From contig CM022670.1 of the NCBI GenBank assembly GCA_012295275.1, positions 19,721,698 to 19,785,697 on the forward strand: a stretch of 64,000 bases of DNA, written 5' to 3'. Shown piece after piece: positions 40,341 to 61,031 of this stretch. The DNA comes from Chrysomallon squamiferum. Its lineage: Eukaryota > Mollusca > Gastropoda > Neomphalida > Peltospiridae. Position numbers and translations under genes: made by a program. Below the pieces are notes generated by a model that ran no database searches, was not told the origin of the DNA, and worked only from the letters and a program-made list of their open reading frames with translations. The first letter of the stretch is position 1; the number at the start of each line of letters is the position of its first letter.

Positions 40341-42168
40341 TATCAGGTGGCCGAAAAAGTTGGTTTTGTTGATGTTTGTTTTAAAAAAAAAAAAAATTAT
40401 TGTTTGTTTGTTGTTGTTTGTTTGGGGTTTTTTGTGTTCTTGAGATGCGCAAAAATGTAGTTGGACAACATAACAAAGAAATGTATTAGTCTCCAAAATA
40501 CTTCCTATTTCCTAATGCTTTTCTTCATTAAATATCGCGGAATATTTCCAGCTCACTTGTGTTTTCTTTTGGCTACCCTAAATACCTGAATCAGATAGTA
40601 ATTGATCTACAGAGATCCCGACTGTGCTTTAAGTTACTAAACACGCGAAATTTGGTTGTTTTGATCTTGACAGGCCAAACCGTGGTTGTCTGTTTTTCAT
40701 GGAACGGACAAACATTAAATTTACGAAAATACACTTATTTACAGCAGCTACCTGTTAATGTTTTAATGCTCAAAAATGTTATATGTCTAATTATTTTGTA
40801 CATAGTTTGACCTGACTGACCCGTAATGAGCCACTTGTATAGTTTTATTTTTTATTTTTTATTCTTTGTAACTACATGAAACCCATATACATTTGTACTT
40901 TTAGCCGATTTAATCTTAAGATTAAAATAAACAATTTGAAAATCCATTTCTTCTTAATTAACCGATCATTGTCGAGGTTACGCTGTCAAGTAAATTTAAA
41001 AGCACTCAGCAACAGACATTAGTATGCTTTCGTTAACCAGTTTGATTCATATAAACAGAATTGAATAAATGTCTTTTTTTTTTTCCTTTAAAAAAAAAAA
41101 AAAAAAAAATATAGACAAATGACCTCAGAGGGTTAAAAGAAATCTGGTCATAACCGGTGATACTATAGCTCTGACGTGATATGTGCGACTTTGTATCTAC
41201 CAGTGAGTGCATAAAACACAAACCTCATCAAACATACAGTTATTTGTGTCAACCGCAAAATATATATATATTTCTTTTTTTTTTAAGTGAAACAGCAAAT
41301 GGCTTTTCACGGATTATTATGCCTCCCTCGATAACATTAAAAATTATGTAGAATTTAAAATTTCAAACATGTCTACATCTAAATATCGAGCATCACACTT
41401 TATTTAATTTTTTATCTATTTTATTTTATTTCGTTAGTTATTGAATTCACACAAAAAACATTTTATTTGTTTAAAAGCTTTTTACACCCTTTCCATCACA
41501 TTTTTACCAAATAAATGATTATGATAGAATAAATAATAAAAATAAGTACGCCTAAATGAACTTATGTTGACAGGAAAAGGGAGGGCTGGCACATTATTAT
41601 AGAATTGTCCTGGGGGTTAAACGATTATTTGAAAATGATAGAATCGAAATTTTTATAAATTCTATAAAAATGTTAATACTTCTCAAACAGTGACAATGAA
41701 AACAAAGTTCTCATAGAGAGAAAAAAAAGTGTTGAGTTTTAGAAATACCACAAATAATCTTCAGTGTATCACTGTATATAGATTCTACAAATCAGTGCTT
41801 TATGGAAAGTCAGCTTAAGATTTTAAAATTAACCTAATTAATAAATATAAGCCTCTCTTTTCATATTCTATAGTCACATATAAAAATTGATGTTATTTAT
41901 TGTTTTGAATAAATAACAATGAACACAATAATCTATTTTTTATTCCATAATACATAACTAGGACAGAATTTTAAAAAAAGGAACATGATCCATTACCATG
42001 GTAAATATATTTGTTCGGTATTATTATATTAGTGAGTTCTTCATTAAGAAAGAAAAGAAAACTCTGGCTGGCAATAAGTAGCAAGTGAAACGCCAGTTCC
42101 GACCTGCTGGAGGATTTACTCCCATTATTCCCAGAAGTAACAGAAGCTGCTTGAAAACAGTAAAGTTA

Positions 42169-51499
<9,331 letters not shown>

Positions 51500-51959
51500 T
51501 TTGTTTATTTCGATTTCGCGCTAAAAATGTTATGTACTTCCGGTAACATATGTCTCCTTTTAATAGATGTACTAATCAGTCTGTGCATGAGTTTAAAAAA
51601 TAAATATACCATTTCAAAGCTCGTTATTATTATTATTGTTATTATTAAACATTAAATATTTAAAACTAAACTTCCACGAAACCAATGATAGCAATATTTT
51701 CGTTTCGTATTTTCAATTATGAACCTGCCAGCTGAATTATTTATTTACAATAAAAAAATTTAAGCTAAATAATAAAAAAAAAAAAGTTGGGGGTGGGGGG
51801 AAATGACAGTGTTTTGGCACTGTGGTGTATTCTTTATTTCTTTTATTATTATTATTATATTTTTATTTTTATTTTTCTATTTTTTTTTTTTTTTTGATTT
51901 TAGTGTGAGGTTTGCAAAATTAAGCAAACCTTATAATCATGTGACCCAATGTTTTTAAA
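51500..51959. promoter_or_regulatory. Bidirectional promoter region of PRIM2 and LMBRD1
   Basis: The two start codons diverge and are 460 bp apart. Close to the PRIM2 ATG are TTTCGCGC (51514-51521), an exact E2F consensus (TTTSGCGC), and ACTTCCGG (51536-51543), the reverse complement of the ETS core CCGGAAGT. Close to the LMBRD1 ATG is TCATGTGA (51937-51944), an E-box of the MITF/TFE M-box type. A T-rich tract (51836-51900) lies between. E2F control of primase genes and TFEB/MITF control of lysosomal genes are established in vertebrates. Their use here is inferred from motif and position. Confidence 0.55.
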
Positions 51960-54698
51960 ATGGCGATCCCCAGCGCAGTTTTAGCTGCTGGATGGATTCC
52001 TTTTGTCGTTGTCATAGTTGTAAGCATGTCTTGTCATTTATTTACCTTGAAATATGTTTCACAAGATATCTGTAAAAATACAACTTAGTAACATGTAATT
52101 CGATCCTAAAGCGTTAAGATTTTTTCTTCTCATTTTCCTTGTGAAAAGAAACGGATGTAAATTCAGTTTGTAATACATAGAATGATACATGATACAAAAT
52201 CAGACCAAGCAGAGAAATGATCTTTAAGTAAAACATGAATCGTTAATAGATACGAACACTATCTTAACAGTAAAATAATAGGTTAATTTTTATTTAAAAA
52301 TTGCAGTCATTCTCACTTGATAACCATACTGATACTGTCAGTATTATAGTATAGCGAAAGTGCCCCAACACGGTATTTACTTTTTAAAGTTTTATTCTGC
52401 AAGCCAAGAAGTATAACTAATTTATATATGAATTCTCTTAATACACAAATCCTATGGCATCCAGTAAAAGAATAATACAAATTTTACAAGATAGTCATGC
52501 ATTAGTATATTCCTTCATTTCCTTTTATTTTTGAAATATAAAACATGATAAACACAAATAATAATAATAAATAAATAAATAAAAAAGGTGATTCGTAAAT
52601 GGTGTAATTTATTTTTATACTGTGTTTTAAAAATAGTAAATGACCAAAACTATAAATAATGTTTTCAGAGAAAACATCCAAACACAACAAAGAACACAAC
52701 AAAGAGACAAAAAAAGAAGATAATGAAACATTTCATACTTTTTTTATTATAATTTTTTGTATTTAGCTATGTTCACTACATAAATTATAATTTTTGGGAT
52801 ATTTAAAGTGGGGTATAGTACCCCCAGTAATTGCAAATTGATGGTGCTGACAGTTTTGAATGAATCGCAGTAGTTGATAAAACTGGATTCAGATGTGCCT
52901 TGGCTTTTCTTCAGTAAAAACTGTTAAAACAGTGTTTTTAATTATTATTGTTATTATTTTTTTTTCTTCTTCAAAATGCCTTTAAATGATTTTTGACATG
53001 ATTCAAGGCAAGTTACTGTATAACATATAATCAGATGACTTAGAATATCATTGTTTTCAGCATTTGCAAATGAAGAAGAAAATAATTAGATGAATTATAA
53101 TTCATTGAAAATGCTATTAACAATTTTAATTAATATTTTTGTGTTGGTGCTGTTAATATAGTTAAAAACTAATAATCCTGTCTAAAACCATACCAGCTGA
53201 ATAATTCAAGATTGTATTAGCTATTATTGTTACATGTTAATGTTTAAAAGAGAACATATTAAGCCCATATAATTTTTATAACTTTATACATTTTATTACA
53301 CTTGTTAATATCTATGTTAAAAAAAAAAAAATCTTTTTTTTAATTGTATATTCATAAATAATTTGCATCATCACTATTAACTATTTTTAAAATTAATTTA
53401 GCCAGGATTCTTTTATTTGATTTTCTTCAATTTATCAGTTGACACTGTTATTTTCCACTGCCTACATCCGTTACTACATGAGTAAATATGACAGTGAGGT
53501 GTCAACAACAATTGCTGCAATCCTTGCTTTGACTGTTACGCTGTTGACATCTGCCTTGGTTCCAGTGGACATATTTCTTGTGTCTTACATGAAGACATCA
53601 GATGGCCAATTTAAAGTAAGATTATAATTTAGAACAATGATCAAATTCATTTTATAATGATAGTTATTACATCTCAATGATCTATAATAAATCATCCTCA
53701 CTTCATAAAGTTAAATACATGATCTCTGAGAAATTGAAATTATTTTTAGAGAAAGCCTTAAATACAAACAATACATTTTATTTCAAACTTTTTGCTAACT
53801 TTTTTTTATGGAAATGGCCTTTATATAGTGGAGAAATGTTTTAACCGTTTTTAAACAATTATGTAGTCATATTTTCTAAATGTTTACAGGAATGGGCAAA
53901 TAACTCTGAAACAAGAAATTCTTTGGAAGCTTCAGTTCTTTATGGCTACTATGGTAATCATATTTTAAAAGGATTAGAATTCAGACACACACTCATACAC
54001 ACATGTGGAACGTAGGTAAACAGTATGTTAAATAAATTTTGGAATTTGTTTTAGAAGCAAATAGTAATCAGTATATAATTTGAAAACACAACAACACAAA
54101 CTACTGTTATAATTCCTGAATAGTGATACCTGTCTTTAGTGGCCCCTGAGATGAGCAGTCACCTATGAGGTATGGTTGTTTTTCAATAAATGTTGTCCCT
54201 AAGATCAATGGAGACCTATTGAATGCAAACACAGATACATTTTTTTAAAATTATTATTCCACTGCTAAACCAGACAGTCATATACTGATTTGGATTTGTT
54301 TTCTCAAAAATAAATAATTTTCTAGCACTGCATAGTGTATTCAAGGAGTGTTGTTCTTGTCAAATCACAAGGCCCTGCAAACTTCTATCACCAAATGCTT
54401 GCCTGTCAAATTGTGCGAGTTTAACCCATTTTGATAATTGAATCATTCAACAGCATTTCATGCATATTTAAGTTCTATAAACACCCATGTCTTAGCAGAC
54501 TTATCAGATCTGACAGATAGTGCGGCTGGCACTTATTGGAGCCCTTATATAGCTTATTATGAGTTTTATGATGTGAAAATTAAGATTTATTTCCCATCTT
54601 CACTGAACTCAATATATTTGAAATTGTATTTTAGGAAAAAGGTTTGATGCTTGCTATGGTATTTACACCTATAATAATATATATTTAACACCTATTTC

Positions 54699-54730
<32 letters not shown>

Positions 54731-57700
54731 TCACACAGCCACATATACATGTACATACATATATTTTTTAATTTAACACTTGTATAAATTATTTGACACA
54801 TTTTCTGAGTTTTTTATCATCCCTCTACCTAAAATATTAATTTATAATAACATATAAAATTCATTTTCATTAGAATCTGCCACTTTGGATCTATGTTTTT
54901 AATGTTGATTACTTAACAAACAAGAATAATTTAAGAAAAATAAATTATAATCAGTGGTAATTTTTTTTTTCCAGTTCTCTATGCAGTTATTACATTTTGT
55001 TTGTTTTTGCTGCTACCCTTCATGTATTTTTTTTATGAAGAAAAAGATGAAAATTCAACTTGCAAAAGTGTAAGTATTTAAATATGGTTAGATGAGAAAA
55101 TTTCATATTTTTTATTATTATTATTATTATTATTTTTTTTTTTTTTTTTTTTTTTTTTAATCATATCTGCTTTCATTAAAAAATTAAGGACATTGAAAAG
55201 AACTAAAAAGATAAATGTTTTATTGACTTAAAAGTTATATAACATTAAGAAAGTAGTTTGTGAGGGGTGATATATTTTTTAAAATGTGAAAGGGAATGTA
55301 CATATCTAGATTTAATGGAATGTATTTTCTCTATACTGTATCATTACACAATTGGGAAATTATAAGAATATTTTATTTTCTATGACATAAATTAAATGTA
55401 TTGCTTCATGGAATAAAAATTTAAAAACTTCAAATAAATACTTAGAATTGAATATTTTTCAGTTTAATTTTGAATATTTGTGTAACTATCAAAGTATATA
55501 AAATAGCAATGAAAATGTACTGTTATTATTTATTTATATTTTATTTTTTTTAAATTTATTATTATTACTAACAGGTATCATTATTATTATTATTTCTCTT
55601 ATAAGTAGATTCCATTTATTTTTACATTAATAATTTTTGTTACAATTTGTCTTCTTTGTAGAGATGCTGTTCATCACTCAAATACATGATTGTGTTTGTT
55701 ATTGTTGTGGCAGCTCTTATGTTAATTGGGTAAGACTAATTTAATATAATTTTTTAATAAAATGTTTCCATACTTAACAATTAGCAATCCATAGTTAAAC
55801 TATAACAAATACATTAAGAATAAATTACAGATATAAATTTAGATCAGATTAAGTAATTAGTATTTTGTAAAAATAATAACAATTTTATCTACTTTCCAGA
55901 TTTATTTTGTTTTAATGTGCTTCAAGAGGATGCATATATGGAGTGCTGAGAAAATCAGTTGCATGGTGTATTGTAATACTAATACACATATTATGATAAC
56001 AAAGTTTGACCAATTTAATTATGGATGAATTGATAATAATTTGAATAATTTATTATGAATCAGTGTTATCAGTACCCCAGTCAAAAGAAGATATCAATAA
56101 GATAATAAAGATCTGTAAAAGTAAAATAATACTAAAATCTTGAAAATGTCTGTAAATTTTATTTTATTTCACTAGAGCCTTTGTTCCTACTCGAACAGTT
56201 CCAAATACCAATCAGACCGAATGGAAGAATATTGAATTACTCTTCAAAGACCTTGCCAGCAATGGTAATTTGTTTGATTTCTTTTTCTTTTCTTTATATC
56301 TATATGTATGTGTGTGTGTGTGTGTGTGTGTATGTACATACATACACATTTACTCACAGACACACACTCACATTCATACATATATTTTTCTTTTCTTCAG
56401 GGGGTGAAGATTCTTTGTCTTTTGTTATTAGTTGTCTCAGTCTTCTTGGTATGCTGGCTCTGATTACATACACAGTAAGTAATAACTGGCCAAGTTACTT
56501 TCTGTGTTTTTCGTCTTGTATAAAACATAAGTATCATTAAGAAAATGGTGATATATTTAAAAAAACAAAATATCGGATAAAATGTATTTTAAAAATATTT
56601 AAAATTTCAAAGCAAATTCTGGTTGCTATATTAGAATGATTTCTGTATTGACAAACAAAATAACAGTATGCCTGTTTAGACTACATGATGACATATTTAA
56701 AAAATTAGAAGAAGAATAATCTCAACATTGTTCTCTATATAATTATTATAATTTGACACTTATATAAATACATTTTCTGTCACATAATCCCAAGAAAATG
56801 TGACTTTTATTTATTTTTTAAATGTTTTTATCAAGGCTTATGGGATGTCAGCTCTTCCTATTGGGCTGATAAAGGGCTACAGAGGTGTGAAGGAGGAAAG
56901 ACTGGTTGTTCAAAGCAAGAGAAAGGAAAATGAAGACAGAAGACAAGCACTAAGAGAAAAGGTAAAGATAATATTTTATTTTTTTAACAGAAGTGTCCAA
57001 GTGATTGAGATACATAGGATAGGACTAAAATATGGTGAAATTATATGTTGTTAAATTAAAAAAAAAGAAATAATAATAAATACCGTATATACTTGTGTAC
57101 AAGGCGGCCTTATGTATAAGTCGATGTCTATTTTAAGACCAAAAATTGTGTCATTTTAGGTATTACTTGTGTATAAGTCAACTGTAGATTCCAGGCACCG
57201 TCACTATTTTTAGACCAGTGTGACAGTGCCATGAAGGCCTACATTGTACGCCTACTGTAACATAACTTGCACGAGCTGTAACTTGCACGAACATACCATA
57301 ATAACGTAAATGCATGTATTACACGAGCTATAGCCTAAATGTATCATAAATAGTATCTCTTTAATGTAATAGGTCTAACATGGAGACCTAACTTACCGTT
57401 ACATTTAGCCGTTCTATGATTTACAAAATTTGTCGATAGTGGATATTAATGACGATTGCAATATTATTTCACCAAATTCTTTACAATTAAACAAGTGAGT
57501 TTTGTTTATGAAATTAGGACCGATATTTAGTGCAATTTGGCAGAGAAGTCTGCATTCCTAGATCATTGCAAGACGCGTACTGATGGTTTTCTCGCTTTAA
57601 AATGTATTTTTATGTAATTAAATGGAAGAATATCATGTTTTACATTCATATTTGGTTTTGTTATTTAATTTTTCAAAAAAATTTATACGATAAAATTATA

Positions 57701-59994
57701 TTTTTGAAAAGCTGAAAGACTGCGATTATTTTAGATGCATCCCATAGCAAAAAATAGTCAAAATGGCGACTCTTTAGCAACAGCTACAAAAGCATTACCT
57801 ATGTATAAGTCAACCCCCAAAATATTACCTTAATATAGTCTCCCAAAAATTCGACTTATGCACAAGTATATACGGTAGTTTTTATAGTGGCATTTTTTTA
57901 TGCATACACATAGGTAACTCCATACCAGTATATAATGTCTGAAATGCTATGGGTTGAATTATATTTTATAGAAAAAATAAAAATGTACTTGTTCTTTAAC
58001 AATGGATAAATGGTTAAACTATTTAGCATTTTGTAAATGTAGTATGCTCACAGAAAAAGAATGTCATCACGTGAACAACAACAGTCATCAAACATTGAAG
58101 AGAGTGATCACTTGATGGAACGACAAGAGCGCCATCTGGAAAGGAAAGAAAGAAGCTGCCTACAGAAGTGTCTTCTAGTGTTACGTCCCTTTGAAATGCT
58201 CTTTGGCTTCCTGTTTCTTCTCCTTGCTTTGCTGGTTTTCATATCATTGCTGCTCACAAAGTAAGTTAATGTGGAAATGAATGTTTCATTGGCTTCAGAT
58301 AGTTTGTAAAATTGGTCAGGTAGAGAATCCACTTAATCAAGATCAATACTCTTTGAACTAAGTTATAATGATATGGAAATGAAAGATTCTTAGCTTTAGT
58401 TTTTTTTTTTAATACTTTAAAAAGATTTTCTTTAGAATATGTTTATTTAGCTGTATTTCTAATTCAGTAATTTGAGGAGAGGGCTCTAACTTTGTCTGAC
58501 ATGGATCACGTTGACAAACACTGTTCCCAAAACATATTTCCTCTCTTTGATAAAGACAAGACTAGTTTTATATTAATGAATTTTTCTATTTCACAAACAT
58601 TTTTGCTTTCTGTTTTTTCAGTATTGACAAGGCTATGCACAGTCTGGGTTACAAACTGGGATATGCTCTGCCACGTCGCCGTCTTCCGAATCCTATTGAC
58701 ATTGTTCTAGTCTTTTGTCAGCAGGCAAAAAAATTTCATTAATGCCTCTCTATGTATTATTCCTTCTTGTAAATGATGTCTTTAAGTGTATTATGGTTTT
58801 TAGCATTTCCTGTTCCAATCAATTCTACCTAAATAATTTAACAAAGTCTGTAATATAAACTCTTCTAAAAGATACCTTGGTGCTAAAAGATAAAGATAGC
58901 CCTTTTAATACATGTCATCAATACAAATCAAACAATTGAAAGTAATTTTAATTTGATGATATTAATAGAAACAGATTTTGGAGTGTGTATTTGTTTTGGG
59001 ACTCGTTACATGATCAGTCCATCTCATTGCACCACTTGAACCATTTTCTTCTTGTTGATATTGTTATTGTTACCAATGCCATCAGTATTATCCCTTCTCC
59101 ACAAGCGCTGACAGCTTGCTTATCAATGGCCATGGTCTACACTTTCCTAATTGTGGGAAGGTGGAGATTCCTTGTTGCTAATCTTTGTCTATATATCCTT
59201 AATGATACACATATGATAAAACAGTAGAATAAAAATGTATTGTTTGCATCATTAGATAACTTCATTTAGCCTTCCATCAATATTATAATCATTATTAATG
59301 TGTCATTATCGTCATCATGTTTTTATTATTAACTTTAGTAGTATTAGTAATCATACATGTTACAGAAAATAAAATATATATGATATTTTGTTTTCTTTAG
59401 GTTTTCCCACTGGACTATATCTTGATGGTTGGAGTGATTTCCTATTTCATCCTATGTTCTATGTCTGGTATCAGAAACATTGGAATCTGGTTTCTCTGGA
59501 TTAGGGTAGGTCTACATAAGCAGTTTTTTCATGAAATCTCTGTAGAAGTCTAGTGGTACTAGCTTGTTTGGATGTGAAAGAAAGTGGTTAGACTTGGCAT
59601 GCATAGTTTATTACTAGGAATATTTATTATGCAGCAATAAAATAACCCACACCAATGTTACATTAATAAAGAATAGACATGTATTTATTGGGGTATTTTT
59701 TTTTTAAATCATATATCGTTAGCATATAAAGATGTCTTTAGTGTCTTATATATTTACATTTGTTTGTGTACATATATTGTTTATTTGTTTTCATTTATAT
59801 TTATTTTATTTTATACAATTTCATTTTAATTCAGATGTACAGAATTCGACCTCGTCACACACGACCCCAGGGTTTGCTGATGTTGTGTATGATTATGATG
59901 TTTATAGTTTTGGCTATCAACATTGTTGTGTATGAGCTCACTCCACAGTATTCAAGTTTTGGTAGTCAAGTTTATATTGTAAGTAATTTAAAAA

Positions 59995-60025
<31 letters not shown>

Positions 60026-60738
60026 AATAATAATTTATTTCTTTATTTTTTTTATTAATTAATTTAATTTATTTTATTTTATTTTAAATTTAAATTACTT
60101 ATTTCATATGTTTTATTTTACTCTTTTCACTGCTGATGAATGCCATTTTACCTTGTTGGGTATGATTACACATTTTGCTAATTATACTGTTACTTGGAAT
60201 GTTAACTCCTATAAACCCTATATTTTTTACACTGAAATGAGCAATAAAATCTTTTTCAGGCAAACTATACAAACCATGTAACTAATACAACATACCTGAA
60301 GAGAGAACCATGTTCAACTGAAGTCAAAGGTTAATTTCTTTTTTCAGTATTTAAAACCATGATAACATTATCTCTTCTTTTAAATAATAGTTGCTTTGTT
60401 GAAGAAAAAAGAAATAAATTTATATTAAATTATTAAAATAGTGTTTGTGATACATTTATGCATTTTCATTTTTACAGAGAACTGTGTCATAACTCGAATG
60501 GCACTATTACTTACAAGATTCTTCTACAAGATGTGGTTCTTTGGTGCAGCCTATTATTGGCTGACATGGATTTTCCTTGGGGTATGTGTTTTTACTGTTT
60601 TTACTGTTACCACTAATTGTTTTTGAAAATATATAGATTTTGGCAGAAAAATTAAAGAGAACTTTAAGCATCTTGACAGCAGTTTAGATTTGTATAAGTT
60701 CATAATTTTTCAGGTATAACATATTAATGTCTTTGAAT

Positions 60739-60777
<39 letters not shown>

Positions 60778-61031
60778 GTCTGAAGTCTTTCAGTTCACGT
60801 ATCTACAAATATACTTGATACTTAGATGTACATTTCAATAGATGTCAAAGGAGGAAGAGATTAATATATTCTTTTTTGTCTCTCCTAAGTACTCTGTTTT
60901 GTTCCTGTGTGTTGCAGATATATCTAATTGGATTTATTGTGGCAGTGGTTAAACGTAAGAAGTCTGTTATTGATGGTGAAGTGGATTCTGACGACTTTGA
61001 TGAAAGTGATGAAGACTTGATTCGAGCCTAA
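51960..61031 (+). CDS. LMBRD1: LMBR1 domain-containing protein 1, lysosomal cobalamin exporter
   Basis: Fifteen exons: 51960-52019, 53439-53615, 53890-53953, 54975-55069, 55662-55729, 56176-56264, 56401-56474, 56836-56961, 58043-58260, 58622-58724, 59401-59505, 59835-59978, 60260-60329, 60478-60581, 60918-61031. They sum to 1611 bp, 536 aa (human 540). The multi-pass membrane layout and family blocks are intact: SALVPVDIFLVSYMK, LYGYYVLYAV, AYGMSALPIGLIKG, VFPLDYILMV, SMSGIRNIGIWF, RPRHTRPQGLL, FFGAAYYW and an acidic tail (VDSDDFDESDEDL). Sequons NYT and NTT (443, 450) lie in the last lumenal loop. The human protein (cblF disease gene) works with ABCD4 in cobalamin export from lysosomes. Exon 9 uses the acceptor at 58041-58042, because the nearer AG at 58053 would break the frame. 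The intron after exon 10 appears to be GC-AG. The start ATGGCGA has a YY1-like context. Confidence 0.97.
57081..57877. mobile_element. Non-autonomous DNA transposon (MITE-like) in LMBRD1 intron 8
   Basis: The element has perfect 17-bp terminal inverted repeats (TACCGTATATACTTGTG and its complement), with TA at each end consistent with a TA target duplication. Subterminal GTATAAGTCRA-type motifs recur on both sides (57114, 57171, 57803 and inverted at 57852). It is 797 bp long and carries no transposase frame. Its base composition is less AT-rich than the intron. The TA site suggests a Tc1/mariner-like mobilising enzyme, but the superfamily is not proven. Confidence 0.85.

Larger units (their letters stand above)
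38403..42168. other. Intergenic region between nanos and PRIM2
   Basis: Head (5') of nanos and tail (3') of PRIM2, both on the minus strand. Includes a CT/CA-rich tract (38812-38851), a tRNA-promoter-like fragment (38734-38759), an AAT array (39257-39291), a possible MATH-domain relic (39346-39549), an AG microsatellite (40029-40096) and AAT repeats (40302-40340). A minus-strand AATAAA at 41896-41901 could end PRIM2. No intact gene was seen. Confidence 0.55.

Noticed and set aside
40559-40810. 83-codon plus-strand frame
   Set aside because: No recognisable protein, no splice or conservation evidence, and the composition is close to the surrounding intergenic DNA.
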